From Robiginitomaculum sp. (lineage in GTDB: Bacteria > Pseudomonadota > Alphaproteobacteria > Caulobacterales > Maricaulaceae): a DNA stretch of 64,000 nt. Both the position numbers and the translations under genes were made by a program. Location of the stretch: the NCBI GenBank assembly GCA_021776525.1, contig JAJFFT010000004.1, positions 904,499 to 968,498 on the forward strand, read 5' to 3'. Within the stretch, counting starts at the first letter, position 1. The number at the start of each line of letters is the position of its first letter. Below are positions 52,974 to 61,911 of this stretch, one piece after another. Under the pieces are notes generated by a model. It was not told the DNA's origin. It saw only the letters and a program-made list of their open reading frames with translations, and did no database searches.

Positions 52974-54023
52974 ATGGCAGATCTGTTTGAAAACCCGCTG
53001 GGCACGCGCGGCTTTGCGTTTGTCGAGTTTACCTCTGAAAACCCGGATGAACTGGCACTGTTGTTTGAAAACATGGGTTTTACAGCCGTGGCCAAACACA
53101 AAACCCGCGATGTTATTCGCTATCAACAGGGCAAAGCCGACTTTTTGCTGAACCGCGAAACAACGGGTCAGGCCAGCGCCTTTCAGGGGCTGCACAAAGG
53201 TGGTGCCAATGCCATGGGGTTTTTGGTTGATGATGCCAAAACAGCCTACAAAGGGGCCGTTGAACGCGGCGCAAAGCCCGCCGGTGGCGGCGTTTGGACC
53301 GACGCGCTGCCTGCCATCGAAGGGATTGGCGGCTCTTTGATTTATCTGATGAGTGTTGCAGATCGTGATGCTTTTTACGCCAATGAATTTACACCGATTG
53401 CCGGCAGCGCTGATAACGGTAATGATCTGGGTTTCACCTATATCGACCATTTGACGCACAATGTGCATCGCGGCCAGATGGAATTTTGGGGCAAGTTTTA
53501 CGAAGACGTCTTCGGCTTTCGCCAAATCCGCTATTTCGACATCGAAGGTAAATTAACCGGGCTGATCTCCAAGGCCATGACCTCAGCAGATGGAAATATC
53601 CGCATCCCCTTGAACGAATCGCGTGATGACAAATCACAAATCGAGGAATTTTTGCACGAATTTAATGGCGAAGGCATCCAACACATCGCCATTGCCTCTA
53701 ACCAGATCTTTGATTCCGTTGATGGCCTGTTGGCCAATGGTCTGGATTTGCAGGACACACCAGACAGTTATTTCGAGTTGATTGACGAACGCCTGCCCGG
53801 ACATGGAGAGGATGTTGCAGAATTGCGCAAGCGGCGCATTTTGATTGATGGTGCACCAACCGAGGGGCAGGGCCTGTTATTGCAGATTTTCTCTAAAACC
53901 GTCATCGGGCCGGTGTTCTTTGAATTTATTCAACGCAAGGGCAATGAAGGTTTCGGCGAAGGTAATTTTCAGGCCTTGTTTGATTCCATTGAACTTGATC
54001 AGGTTCGCCGTGGAGTCATCTAG
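52974..54023 (+). CDS. hppD: 4-hydroxyphenylpyruvate dioxygenase
   Basis: A 349-residue Fe(II) VOC-fold enzyme that converts 4-hydroxyphenylpyruvate to homogentisate. ATG 52974 with GGAGCAAGAGA upstream. Iron ligands: His in TYIDHLTHNVHRG, His in EGIQHIAIASNQI and Glu in PVFFEFIQRKGNEGFGEGNF, which is the near-invariant C-terminal signature. The N-terminal VOC module starts GTRGFAFVEFTS. Divergent from maiA, so both serve tyrosine catabolism and may share control elements. Confidence 0.96.
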   Translation: MADLFENPLGTRGFAFVEFTSENPDELALLFENMGFTAVAKHKTRDVIRYQQGKADFLLNRETTGQASAFQGLHKGGANAMGFLVDDAKTAYKGAVERGAKPAGGGVWTDALPAIEGIGGSLIYLMSVADRDAFYANEFTPIAGSADNGNDLGFTYIDHLTHNVHRGQMEFWGKFYEDVFGFRQIRYFDIEGKLTGLISKAMTSADGNIRIPLNESRDDKSQIEEFLHEFNGEGIQHIAIASNQIFDSVDGLLANGLDLQDTPDSYFELIDERLPGHGEDVAELRKRRILIDGAPTEGQGLLLQIFSKTVIGPVFFEFIQRKGNEGFGEGNFQALFDSIELDQVRRGVI

Positions 54024-54049
54024 GCGCTATGCAATGGGTGTAACACCAT

Positions 54050-54889
54050 ATGTTGGTTAGCGAGCGCGATATTGAGACCTATGAACGTGACGGCGTCGTG
54101 TACTTGCGTGATGTCTTTGACGAACAATGGGTTTCGCTCTTATCGGACTGGACAGAGCGGGCGATGGCGGCCCCAGGCCCGGACGCAGAAGAGTACACCA
54201 GGGCCGGGAAGCCGGGGCGCGCCTTTAATGATCTGGACTTGGCCCGGCGTCATGACGGGTTTCGCGACTTTGTGCATCACGCGCCTGCGGCGCAAATTTG
54301 CGGAACGATAATGCGCAGTTCAAAGGCCAACTTTTTCTATGACCAATTGATTGTCAAAGAGCCCGGCACCAGCGAGCGTACACCATGGCATCAGGACCAA
54401 CCCTATTGGGCCGTGAGCGGGCGACAGGTTTGTTCGATCTGGTTGCCGCTTGATCCGATCTCAAAAGAGGTCTGTGTGCAATATGTTGCGGGCTCGCACC
54501 ATTGGCCGGCACACAACCCGCATCATTTTAAGGACGATAGTCCATATGAAGACACGGGCTTGCCAGAACTGGCCGATATTGATGCCAATCTGAGCCATTA
54601 CGATATAAAAACCTGGGATATGCAGCCCGGCGATTGTCTGGTCTTTCAGGCGATGATTGTTCATGGCGCACCGGGCAACCCTGCTGATACGCGCCGCCGG
54701 GCTCTGGCGACGCGCTGGACGGGGGACGACGCACGGTATTATCTGCGGGGCGGCGAAGTAGGGATACCCACACGTGACCCGGGGTTGGCAAATGACGAGA
54801 TAATGGATTGCGACGATTTTCCAGTGATTTGGCGCGCAAACCCTGAACCTTTAACCCCAAATGGAGAGCACCATGTCCATAAACCTTAA
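54050..54889 (+). CDS. phytanoyl-CoA dioxygenase (PhyH) family oxygenase
   Basis: A 279-residue Fe(II)/2-oxoglutarate-dependent oxygenase. The N-terminus SERDIETYERDGVVYLRDVF is the typical PhyH start. The iron-binding HxD is in TPWHQDQPYWAV and the distal His in IVHGAPGN, with Arg for 2-oxoglutarate in TRRRALATRWTGDD. The substrate is unknown; the following VOC gene overlaps its end by 17 bp, so both may act on the same compound. It begins 26 bp after hppD and may belong to the same transcript. Confidence 0.9.
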   Translation: MLVSERDIETYERDGVVYLRDVFDEQWVSLLSDWTERAMAAPGPDAEEYTRAGKPGRAFNDLDLARRHDGFRDFVHHAPAAQICGTIMRSSKANFFYDQLIVKEPGTSERTPWHQDQPYWAVSGRQVCSIWLPLDPISKEVCVQYVAGSHHWPAHNPHHFKDDSPYEDTGLPELADIDANLSHYDIKTWDMQPGDCLVFQAMIVHGAPGNPADTRRRALATRWTGDDARYYLRGGEVGIPTRDPGLANDEIMDCDDFPVIWRANPEPLTPNGEHHVHKP

Positions 54890-55406
54890 ACGTATTCATC
54901 ATGTGGCTTATCGTTGTAAAGACGCCAAACAGACCGTCGAGTTTTACCAGCGGGTTCTGAATATGGATTTTGTTCTGGCGATTGCCGAAAATGAAGTGCC
55001 ATCTACCAAAGCACCCGATCCGTATATGCATATTTTTATGGATGCGGGCATGGGTAATGTTCTGGCGTTTTTTGAACTGCCAACGCAAAAAGAAATGGGC
55101 CGCGACCAGAACACCCCGGACTGGGTGCAGCACATTGCCTTTGAAGTGGAAAGTGTTGACGCATTGATGGAGGCCAAAAAACAGGTCGAGGCCGAAGGTC
55201 TGGACGTTGTGGGGCCAACCAATCACGGCATATTCAAGTCCATTTACTTTTTCGATCCGAATGGACACCGGCTGGAACTGGCGGCAAACACCCATACACC
55301 AGCGCAGATGGACGAGCTGCACCGGGTTGCCCCCGATATGCTGGAAGAGTGGGCCCGCACCAAAAAAGCGCCGCGTCATGCGGCATGGTTGCACGAGCAG
55401 GACTAG
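54873..55406 (+). CDS. VOC-fold (glyoxalase/bleomycin-resistance/dioxygenase) protein
   Basis: A 177-residue protein from ATG 54873 with GGAGAG upstream. The two VOC modules start with RIHHVAYRCKDAKQTVEFYQ and end with SIYFFDPNGHRLELAANTHT, giving the metal ligands His in IHHVAYR and Glu in LELA with another His in VQHIAFEV. It could be an extradiol dioxygenase-like or isomerase enzyme. It overlaps the PhyH gene. Last in the hppD-PhyH-VOC group. Confidence 0.88.
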   Translation: MSINLKRIHHVAYRCKDAKQTVEFYQRVLNMDFVLAIAENEVPSTKAPDPYMHIFMDAGMGNVLAFFELPTQKEMGRDQNTPDWVQHIAFEVESVDALMEAKKQVEAEGLDVVGPTNHGIFKSIYFFDPNGHRLELAANTHTPAQMDELHRVAPDMLEEWARTKKAPRHAAWLHEQD

Positions 55407-55443
55407 ACATTGCTTTTCGATATAACATTACTGGCGGCTTGCG

Positions 55444-55459
55444 ACTTCCTTGCGGAAGT
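55444..55459 (+). terminator. weak hairpin after the VOC gene, possible terminator
   Basis: ACTTCC-TTGC-GGAAGT forms a 6-bp stem with a four-base loop, followed by TTTAATT. It is not a strong intrinsic terminator because the U tract is short and the stem is not GC-rich, but it fits the end of the hppD-VOC transcript. Confidence 0.35.
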
Positions 55460-55545
55460 TTAATTCACCTTTCTTTTTAGTAACTTGAGAACATTTTCGG
55501 CCCAGTGCAACTGATAGGCAACAGTTATGCACAGGGTCAATTATT

Positions 55546-57672
55546 ATGCTTCATCCAAACACGTTATTGTGGTCTTCGGCTTTATCGCTTCTTTGGTCAC
55601 CCGTTTGGATAAACGCAGCACAGGCACAAGACGCCAATGACGAGGACGGGGTTGCTTCATGCCCCGTTAAGTGCGAGCCGACCCCGGAAACGTCCAGTGC
55701 GGTAACGGCATATCAGCCAGACTTTTTTTCCACCTATAACCCGGTCACGGCGCTGGATATGGTGCGCCAGGTGCCGGGATTTTCAATCAGCAATGGGGAA
55801 CAGGCGCGCGGCTTTGGTGGCACTGCGGGCAATGTCCTTGTCAACGGCGAACGCCCCAGCACAAAATCTAATAATCTGGAAGAAATCCTTCAACGCATCG
55901 CGCTCAGCCGGGTTGTGCGCATTGAATTGATCCGTGGATCCATGCCGGGCATCGATATGCGCGGGCTGTCTCGTGTTGTGAACGTTGTGTTGTGCGAATG
56001 CAGCGAAGGCGGGCAGGGGACTTTTAATGCAAAGAGCACATTGCGCGGCCGGCGCATTTTTTTTACGGGCGAAGCTACATACGCCCTGCGCCTCTTTGAT
56101 GCTGACGTGACGCTCAGCCTGCAACGTAATGGCAATGGCCGCCGGATAAAAGGGTTTGAAGATGTGCGTGATCAACTTGGTCAGTTGACGCAACGTCGTG
56201 ACGAACAGGCCCAGGTCTGGTTTCGGGAGTGGCAGCCAACCTTCTCCGTTGAGAAAAAGTTCGAAAATGGCGATGCTCTGCGCTTGAACGGAAAATACTG
56301 GAACTGGATGTGGGATTTAAACCTGGTGAGGCAGATTAGCGTTGAACAAAACAGTGCGTTAGCGCCCGGTGGGTTCGACTTTGTTAAGGCGGATAATAAA
56401 GGCTATGGCTATGAAATCGGAGGCGATTATGAACGCGCAATATCCCCGAACCGCTCCGCCAAGCTCATCTTTGTGAACACCCTGAGGGTGAATAATTTCT
56501 TTGATACATCCGACGATTTTTCGGCTGTTGGTTTTACCCAGGGTTTTCAGGTTGATGTTTCAGAACGCCGCAAAGAAACAATATTGCGCCTGCTTTATGA
56601 TTGGACGTTAAATGGGCGGCATACGGTTCAGTTCGGAACCGAAGGTGCCTTGAATTCAAGACTGGCAGGTACGGATATTTTTCAAAACCTTGGCTTAGGG
56701 TTTGTTCAAATTCCGCTCCCCGTGTCCAATACAAAAGTCAGCGAAAAACGGGGCGAGGTCTTTGGGTCATGGGTGTACACCCCCACATCAAAGCTGACGT
56801 TGGAATCGGGCCTGCGTTACGAGATATCTGAAATATCGCAAAGCGGTGATGCCAGTCGCAAGCGCACCTTCAAATTCCCCAAACCCTCATTCAGTGCGAC
56901 ATGGAATGTTTCGTTAAAAGACCAATTGCGAGCCTCAATGGAGCGTAAGGTCGCCCAACTGAACTTTGGGGATTTTGTTTCTAGTGTCAATTTGACCGAC
57001 TCGCTAACCAATGTCGGCAATCCTGAACTGGAGCCGGATCGGACCTGGGCCTTTGAAACATCATGGGAGCGCCGCTTTGGTGCAAAGGGTTCTGTAAACC
57101 TGAAATATCACTATGACTGGATCAGTCAGGCGCAGGGCCTCGTGCCGATCAATAACACCTTTGATGCGATCGGTAATCTGGGCAATGCTACGCGCTGGTT
57201 TGTTAATGTGCAGGCGCGTTTGCCCCTGGATTCTATTGGCCTTTCCAATGCAACATTGGACGCCAATGTCACAATCAAGGATTCGTCGGTCATCGACCCC
57301 GTGACCGGGCAGTCGCGCATCATCGGTGATGAAGAGCCTCGAAGATGGTCTCTGGATTTTCGCCAAGACCTGAATGCAATCAAAATGGCATGGGGCTGGA
57401 ATTATCAAAATGGGCCGACCTTTAAGCAATTTCGCCTCTTTGAAAAACGAACCATAGATCGCGGATACGGAAACCTGGACGCCTTTATAGAAACCACACG
57501 CATTAAGGGCATGACGATAACCGCCGCCGTGGACAATATTCTGGAACAGAAAAACAAACGGACGCGTGTGTTTTTTGACGGCTCCCGAGCCAATGGCATT
57601 GTGGCCAGCACGGCTGTGCGCACCCGTGAAACTGGTCGTGTTTATTCGATCACTGTCAAAGGCACGTTTTAA
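55546..57672 (+). CDS. TonB-dependent outer-membrane receptor
   Basis: A 708-residue outer-membrane protein. A signal peptide (to about 30, INAAQAQ) is followed by a plug domain (YNPVTALDMVRQVPGFSISN, GTAGNVLVNGERPSTKSNNL, LSRVVRIELIRGSMPGIDMR), then a beta-barrel of many alternating strands, ending in a terminal Phe (YSITVKGTF) typical of Bam-inserted barrels. A cysteine pair (SCPVKCEP) lies just after the signal. The substrate is unknown; position between aromatic and VOC genes hints at an aromatic, siderophore-like or glycan-type ligand. No classical TonB box is clear by eye. Confidence 0.88.
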   Translation: MLHPNTLLWSSALSLLWSPVWINAAQAQDANDEDGVASCPVKCEPTPETSSAVTAYQPDFFSTYNPVTALDMVRQVPGFSISNGEQARGFGGTAGNVLVNGERPSTKSNNLEEILQRIALSRVVRIELIRGSMPGIDMRGLSRVVNVVLCECSEGGQGTFNAKSTLRGRRIFFTGEATYALRLFDADVTLSLQRNGNGRRIKGFEDVRDQLGQLTQRRDEQAQVWFREWQPTFSVEKKFENGDALRLNGKYWNWMWDLNLVRQISVEQNSALAPGGFDFVKADNKGYGYEIGGDYERAISPNRSAKLIFVNTLRVNNFFDTSDDFSAVGFTQGFQVDVSERRKETILRLLYDWTLNGRHTVQFGTEGALNSRLAGTDIFQNLGLGFVQIPLPVSNTKVSEKRGEVFGSWVYTPTSKLTLESGLRYEISEISQSGDASRKRTFKFPKPSFSATWNVSLKDQLRASMERKVAQLNFGDFVSSVNLTDSLTNVGNPELEPDRTWAFETSWERRFGAKGSVNLKYHYDWISQAQGLVPINNTFDAIGNLGNATRWFVNVQARLPLDSIGLSNATLDANVTIKDSSVIDPVTGQSRIIGDEEPRRWSLDFRQDLNAIKMAWGWNYQNGPTFKQFRLFEKRTIDRGYGNLDAFIETTRIKGMTITAAVDNILEQKNKRTRVFFDGSRANGIVASTAVRTRETGRVYSITVKGTF

Positions 57673-58055
57673 GGTTTTACGCGCCACGGCGGATCTAGGC
57701 GGTTTTTCCCAGCAAAATAGAGGCAGATTTTATTGCCCGATGGGTCGTACAGCCAGGCTTCACGCCAGAGCCAGCTTTGGTCCTTAGGCGAGGATATAAA
57801 TGAGGTGCCTTTGCTTTTCAAAGCCTCAACCATTTGATCAAGGGCGTTTGCGCTGTCCAGCTCCAGATATATTTTCGGACAAGGGCCTTCAGGTGTGGTC
57901 TTGACGTGCGACAGGGACAAAGTGGTTCCACCTTCTGGCGCCTGAAGACGCGCATAATCGGCGCTATCGACAATCAGTATAAACCCAAGCTTGAGATAGA
58001 AGTCACGGGTTGCCAGAAGATCAACAGCGGGCAGTGTGATTTGGTTCAGCCTCAT
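57669..58055 (-). CDS. VOC-fold protein
   Basis: A 128-residue single VOC-domain protein (half-length glyoxalase type, functioning as a dimer): MRLNQITLPAVDLLATRDFY, GFILIVDSADYARLQAPEGG, and WLWREAWLYDPSGNKICLYF with the Tyr/Asp region. It overlaps the TonB receptor stop by four bases (convergent) and the upstream VOC gene by ATGA. Possibly dioxygenase, isomerase or binding protein. Confidence 0.85.
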   Translation of the reverse strand: MRLNQITLPAVDLLATRDFYLKLGFILIVDSADYARLQAPEGGTTLSLSHVKTTPEGPCPKIYLELDSANALDQMVEALKSKGTSFISSPKDQSWLWREAWLYDPSGNKICLYFAGKNRLDPPWRVKP

Positions 58056-58492
58056 GATACAGGCTTTACAACTGGGTCATCCTCATTGCGTTCTGCCGGG
58101 TCATCACTCAGATATTCGACAAATTCAAACTCCAGACCCGCAGCGTCAATATAATAAACATTGCGCCGATACCCCATGGTTTGCAGGGCCACACTGGGCG
58201 CGTATCCATGTTTGCTTAACCGTTTTACCAGCCGTTCAATACCGGTGACGGTAAAACCAAGATGGGCCAACCCTTGCGCATGGCCTTTAAGGTCTCGCGG
58301 ATCACCGACGCCATTATCATTCAGCGTTATGAAGGTGTGATCATCGCCAAAGTGCAACCAGTTTCGCAGCTTACCCGACCATTCAGATTGCCCTTCAGAG
58401 CGGACACGCCAGTGTGGAAATGCACATTGCAAGAATGAAAGGGTTGGTTGCATGTCTTTGACAACAATATTGGCATGTTCAAGGCGGATCAT
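58052..58492 (-). CDS. VOC-fold protein, divergent to an HTH regulator
   Basis: A 146-residue VOC protein from ATG 58492 (MIRLEHANIVVKDMQPTLSF). The alternative ATG at 58504 would lie in the palindromic operator. Features are the HANIVV start, DDHTFITLNDNG, HLGFTVTGIERLVKRLSKHG and NVYYIDAAGLEFEFVEYLSD with the Glu ligand. First of a two-gene VOC operon with ATGA overlap. The operator before it is shared with the divergent regulator gene. Confidence 0.85.
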   Translation of the reverse strand: MIRLEHANIVVKDMQPTLSFLQCAFPHWRVRSEGQSEWSGKLRNWLHFGDDHTFITLNDNGVGDPRDLKGHAQGLAHLGFTVTGIERLVKRLSKHGYAPSVALQTMGYRRNVYYIDAAGLEFEFVEYLSDDPAERNEDDPVVKPVS

Positions 58493-58503
58493 AATGCGCT
58501 CCA

Positions 58504-58527
58504 TATATAAAGTATAAACTTTATATA
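58504..58527. promoter_or_regulatory. 24-bp inverted repeat, shared operator of the VOC operon and HTH regulator
   Basis: TATATAAAG-TATAAA-CTTTATATA has perfect 9-bp arms and a 6-bp spacer. It occupies the divergent region between the VOC and regulator genes, where both promoters must lie; a TATAAT-like -10 is in its right flank. Candidate site of the adjacent Fe-S regulator. Confidence 0.6.
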
Positions 58528-58568
58528 ATGGCGCTTGATTAGCAAAGATAGTGCTTTATAAAAGAAAA

Positions 58569-59222
58569 ATGCCCACGATCAAAAAAAATGCCAAGACCTC
58601 TCAACGGGACCCCCGTCAGGCCATAATGGATGTGCTGAAAAGGCAAGGGCCACAGGCAGCTAGCCAACTGGCAAAGCGCTTTGATGTCACGGCGATGGCG
58701 GTGCGTTTACACCTCTATGCGTTGCAAGACGAAAAAATGGTGGAAGCTTATTCCCGTCCAAGCGGACGCGGTCGGCCAACCAAGCTGTGGCAATTGACGC
58801 AAAAGGCACAACTAAAGTTTCCGGATGCACATCAGGAACTGGCCGTTGATTTGATGGCACATATGCGTGCTCAATTTGGCGATCAGGGGCTAAACGATAT
58901 TATCGACCGGCACAGTGCGGTACAGATCCGCACTTACGGCGCAGCCTTAGCCGATGCCAAGAATTTAGACGATCGCGTTCAGGCGCTGACAGCACTCAGG
59001 ACGGATGAAGGCTATATGGCCACGGCGTCACGCGATGGCGAAGACTGGCTGTTCATAGAAAACCATTGCCCGGTCTGCGCGGCGGCCCGGTCGTGCACGC
59101 GCCTGTGTGCAAATGAGCTGGATGTCTTTACCAAAGTCCTTGGTCCACAGGCACGGGTAACGCGCGAGGAGCACATGCTCGAAGGCTCCCGGCGCTGTAC
59201 CTACCGAATTAGCACTGCATAG
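58569..59222 (+). CDS. HTH regulator with four-cysteine cluster (SufR-like predicted Fe-S regulator)
   Basis: A 217-residue transcription factor from ATG 58569. The N-terminal winged helix is ASQLAKRFDVTAMAVRLHLY with a wing SRPSGRGRPTKLWQLT. The C-terminal part has NHCPVCAAARSCTRLCANEL (four Cys, C-x2-C-x5-C-x3-C) and EGSRRCTYRI with a further Cys. This arrangement fits the ArsR/DeoR-related SufR-like family that binds a [4Fe-4S] cluster and senses iron or oxidative state. It is divergent from the VOC pair and likely regulates them. Alternative start at 58551 is GTG. Confidence 0.82.
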   Translation: MPTIKKNAKTSQRDPRQAIMDVLKRQGPQAASQLAKRFDVTAMAVRLHLYALQDEKMVEAYSRPSGRGRPTKLWQLTQKAQLKFPDAHQELAVDLMAHMRAQFGDQGLNDIIDRHSAVQIRTYGAALADAKNLDDRVQALTALRTDEGYMATASRDGEDWLFIENHCPVCAAARSCTRLCANELDVFTKVLGPQARVTREEHMLEGSRRCTYRISTA

Positions 59223-59225
59223 GCG

Positions 59226-60167
59226 TTATGGCTTGCGGAACCGCAAAGTCATGCGGTCAGATTCGCCAATCATGGTGTAATGCTCTTTCTGGCTCTCATC
59301 CTTGCCGCGCAATGATGGGGGCAGTGTCCATACACCGCCTTCATAATCGGCTGTGTCGTTCGGGTTGGCGTTGATTTCGCTGGTTCCGTCCAGAACAAAA
59401 CCACCATTTTCGAACATGGAAATCACATAGGACTGTTTTAGATATCCCTTGTGACCGCTGGTGTCATATTCAGCCGTTCCATAGTCTTCTTTGGCCCGGT
59501 GCTGCACGATGCCAACAATACCGCCGGGTTTAAGAAGTGCATAGCTGTCGGCAATCGCGGCTTCAAAAATAGCCGGGTCAAAGCGGTTCAAGTGATGAAG
59601 TGCACGAATATAGATCACCGCATCCATTTTACCCTTTGCATCATCAGGAATGGCATCAAACAAAAAGGCACCTTTAACGGCGGCATCTTCCGGGCCATTC
59701 TGGGCTGCTTTTGCAGGGTAAGTATTTGGCCAATCAAGGCGTTCCTGGCGTTGTTCATCAGTCATTTCACGGTCAGAGTAAGTCATAAAGGCTTCGCCCA
59801 GCTTCATGCCATAATTCAAGCCATACCAGCCGCCATCGGGGCTGACATAAGGCAGAAGGACACGCGTATACCAGCCACCGCCGGGGAGAACTTCGACAAT
59901 GTTGGATTTCGGGCTGAGGTCAAAAAACGCCATGGTTTCTGCCGTATGACGAAACCCGTCACGGGCGCGGTCTTTTTCACGGCGTGGATCGGCCAGCACA
60001 GCATCCAGCTTGGCCGCATCAAAATGGGCCTGTTCGGTCATTGGCATGCTTTCGCTTGTCGACGCGTCTGCTTGAACTTCTTGGTTTTCCTGAACAACAG
60101 CCTGTTGTGGGTTGCACGCGGCGAGGAATATCACCGACAATGCTGCACCGTAAAAATACTTGCTCAT
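59226..60167 (-). CDS. lipoprotein-type class I methyltransferase-like protein
   Basis: A 313-residue protein from ATG 60167. The N-terminus (MSKYFYGAALSVIFLAACNP) has a lipobox LAAC, so it is predicted to be a lipoprotein outside the cytoplasm. The body is a Rossmann methyltransferase fold: NIVEVLPGGGWYTRVLLPYV (motif I), VIYIRALHHLNRFDPAIFEA and LKPGGIVGIVQHRAKEDYG. SAM is not normally available in the periplasm, so either the fold has another role or a methyl donor is exported. Its end lies close to the convergent regulator gene. Confidence 0.82.
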   Translation of the reverse strand: MSKYFYGAALSVIFLAACNPQQAVVQENQEVQADASTSESMPMTEQAHFDAAKLDAVLADPRREKDRARDGFRHTAETMAFFDLSPKSNIVEVLPGGGWYTRVLLPYVSPDGGWYGLNYGMKLGEAFMTYSDREMTDEQRQERLDWPNTYPAKAAQNGPEDAAVKGAFLFDAIPDDAKGKMDAVIYIRALHHLNRFDPAIFEAAIADSYALLKPGGIVGIVQHRAKEDYGTAEYDTSGHKGYLKQSYVISMFENGGFVLDGTSEINANPNDTADYEGGVWTLPPSLRGKDESQKEHYTMIGESDRMTLRFRKP

Positions 60168-60259
60168 GGGGTTCTCCAATATAAAAAAATGACCAGTTGG
60201 GATTGTGTTATCGTGAATGCACTACGGCGTACAGCCAGATCACCCACTCGTTATCAACC

Positions 60260-61891
60260 CTATGAAGGTTGTGGTTTATAAGCTTTCAGGCGGAACCGCT
60301 GAATTTTACCGGAGGTGGTTTTGGGCAATGCTGCGGTAAATATAATTGACCTTGGGTATTTATAGGGTGCTATCGTCGCTTTGACGTGGTCCTGCAGCCG
60401 TTTCACAGCCTCGGGTGTGGCGGCAATGCCATCGTGCACCACCACATGCGCTTGCACGATTTGTCCGCGCTGTGCATGCTCAACCCCTATGACCGCGCAT
60501 TCAAGAACATCAGGGCTGCTCAGCAATGCCGCTTCAACCTCTGGTCCGGCAATGTTATAGCCCGAAGAAACGATCATATCGTCATCACGCGCTGCAAAGT
60601 GAAAATACCCTTCCTGATCCTGGGTGAACAAATCTCCGGTGACATTCCAGCCATCACGGACGTATTCGCTCTGGCGCGTATCATCCAGATAGCGACAGCC
60701 CGTTGGTCCACGTATGGCTAGTCTTCCCACATCACCGCGCGGTAATTCTTTCATGTCATTGTCGACTATTTTGGCCTGATAACCGGGCACGGGTTGTCCC
60801 GTACAGTTGGGGTGCGCATTGCCAAATTGATTGCTGATAAAGATATGCAACATTTCGGTCGCGCCGATACCGTCGAGCATGGGTTTGCCGGTTTTGGCTT
60901 CCCAGTCTTTATAAACCGGTGCCGGCAATGTCTCACCTGCCGATACAGCGGCGCGCAAGCTGCTAAGATCTGCGCCTTTATCCATGGCGGCCAGCATAAC
61001 GCGATAGGCGGTTGGCGCCGTAAAGCACACCGTTGCCCGGTATTTCTCTATCATCGCAATCATGTTGGGCGGCGAGGCATTTTCCAGTAATGTTGCCGCC
61101 GCGCCAAAACGCAAAGGAAATATTGCTAGTCCGCCCAGACCAAAGGTAAAGGCCAGCGGCGGCGAACCAATGAACACATCATCGGAGGTTACGCCCAAAA
61201 TGTGTCGGGCATAGCCATCAGCGACGATGAGCAAATCACGGTGAAAATGCATGGTGGCTTTGGGTGAACCTGTGGTGCCTGAGGTGAAACCCAAGAGCGC
61301 CACATCATCACGTCCGGTCTTTACGGCTTCATAACGCACTGGTTTTTCCAGTGCTAAACGGTCCAGCTCTGCATCATGGTTTGAGGTGCCATCGAAGCCG
61401 ACAACACTGTTCAGTGTGGCGCTGGACTTTGCGCATTTGGTGAGCTCGTCCATCAACCGTGTATCGCAAAGTGCGTGTGAAATTTGAGCCTTATCAATAA
61501 TTGCGGCCAACTCTCCGGCTCGCAGCATGGGCATGGTGTTGACCACCACGGCTCCGGCTTTTGTTGCCGCCAGCCAACAGGCCACCATAGCTGGGTTATT
61601 GGCCGACCGGATCAACACACGGTTGCCGGGTTTTACACCTAGATCATCAACCAATGCATGGGCCAGTCGATTGGTCCAATCGGTGAGTTCTTTATAAGTT
61701 CGCCGCCGCCCATTGCCAATCAATGCCGTATGGTCACCAAAGCCCTTACCGACCATGGTGTCGGTCAGTTCGACTGCGGCGTTTAAGTGCTCAGGGTAAT
61801 CATAATCATCGAGTATCAGATCAGGCCACAAGGCTATATCTGGTAAATTATCGCGGGTGAATGTGTCGATATGAGCGGATAATCCAAGCAA
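60260..61891 (-). CDS. aryl-CoA ligase (2-aminobenzoate/benzoate-CoA ligase-like)
   Basis: A 543-residue ANL-superfamily acyl-CoA synthetase. The start is TTG 61891, with AGGAG eight bases upstream and no nearby ATG. Motifs: GFTSGTTGSPKATMHFHRDL (P-loop-like), SAGETLPAPVYKDW, DGIGATEMLHIFISN, WNVTGDLFTQDQEGYFHFAA and DDMIVSSGYNIAGPEVEAAL, plus the catalytic Lys in PKTTSGKIQRFRL. The IGATEMLHIF segment resembles anthranilate- and benzoate-CoA ligases. It starts about 20 bp after guaA. Substrate is inferred. Confidence 0.85.
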   Translation of the reverse strand: MLGLSAHIDTFTRDNLPDIALWPDLILDDYDYPEHLNAAVELTDTMVGKGFGDHTALIGNGRRRTYKELTDWTNRLAHALVDDLGVKPGNRVLIRSANNPAMVACWLAATKAGAVVVNTMPMLRAGELAAIIDKAQISHALCDTRLMDELTKCAKSSATLNSVVGFDGTSNHDAELDRLALEKPVRYEAVKTGRDDVALLGFTSGTTGSPKATMHFHRDLLIVADGYARHILGVTSDDVFIGSPPLAFTFGLGGLAIFPLRFGAAATLLENASPPNMIAMIEKYRATVCFTAPTAYRVMLAAMDKGADLSSLRAAVSAGETLPAPVYKDWEAKTGKPMLDGIGATEMLHIFISNQFGNAHPNCTGQPVPGYQAKIVDNDMKELPRGDVGRLAIRGPTGCRYLDDTRQSEYVRDGWNVTGDLFTQDQEGYFHFAARDDDMIVSSGYNIAGPEVEAALLSSPDVLECAVIGVEHAQRGQIVQAHVVVHDGIAATPEAVKRLQDHVKATIAPYKYPRSIIFTAALPKTTSGKIQRFRLKAYKPQPS

Positions 61892-61911
61892 ATGTTACGC
61901 TCCTGCGTATT

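Noticed and set aside
54528..55394. 288-codon open frame on the minus strand
   Set aside because: Shadow spanning the PhyH and VOC genes, both well supported.
59451..60281. 276-codon open frame on the plus strand
   Set aside because: Shadow of the lipoprotein methyltransferase gene, which has lipobox and motif I.
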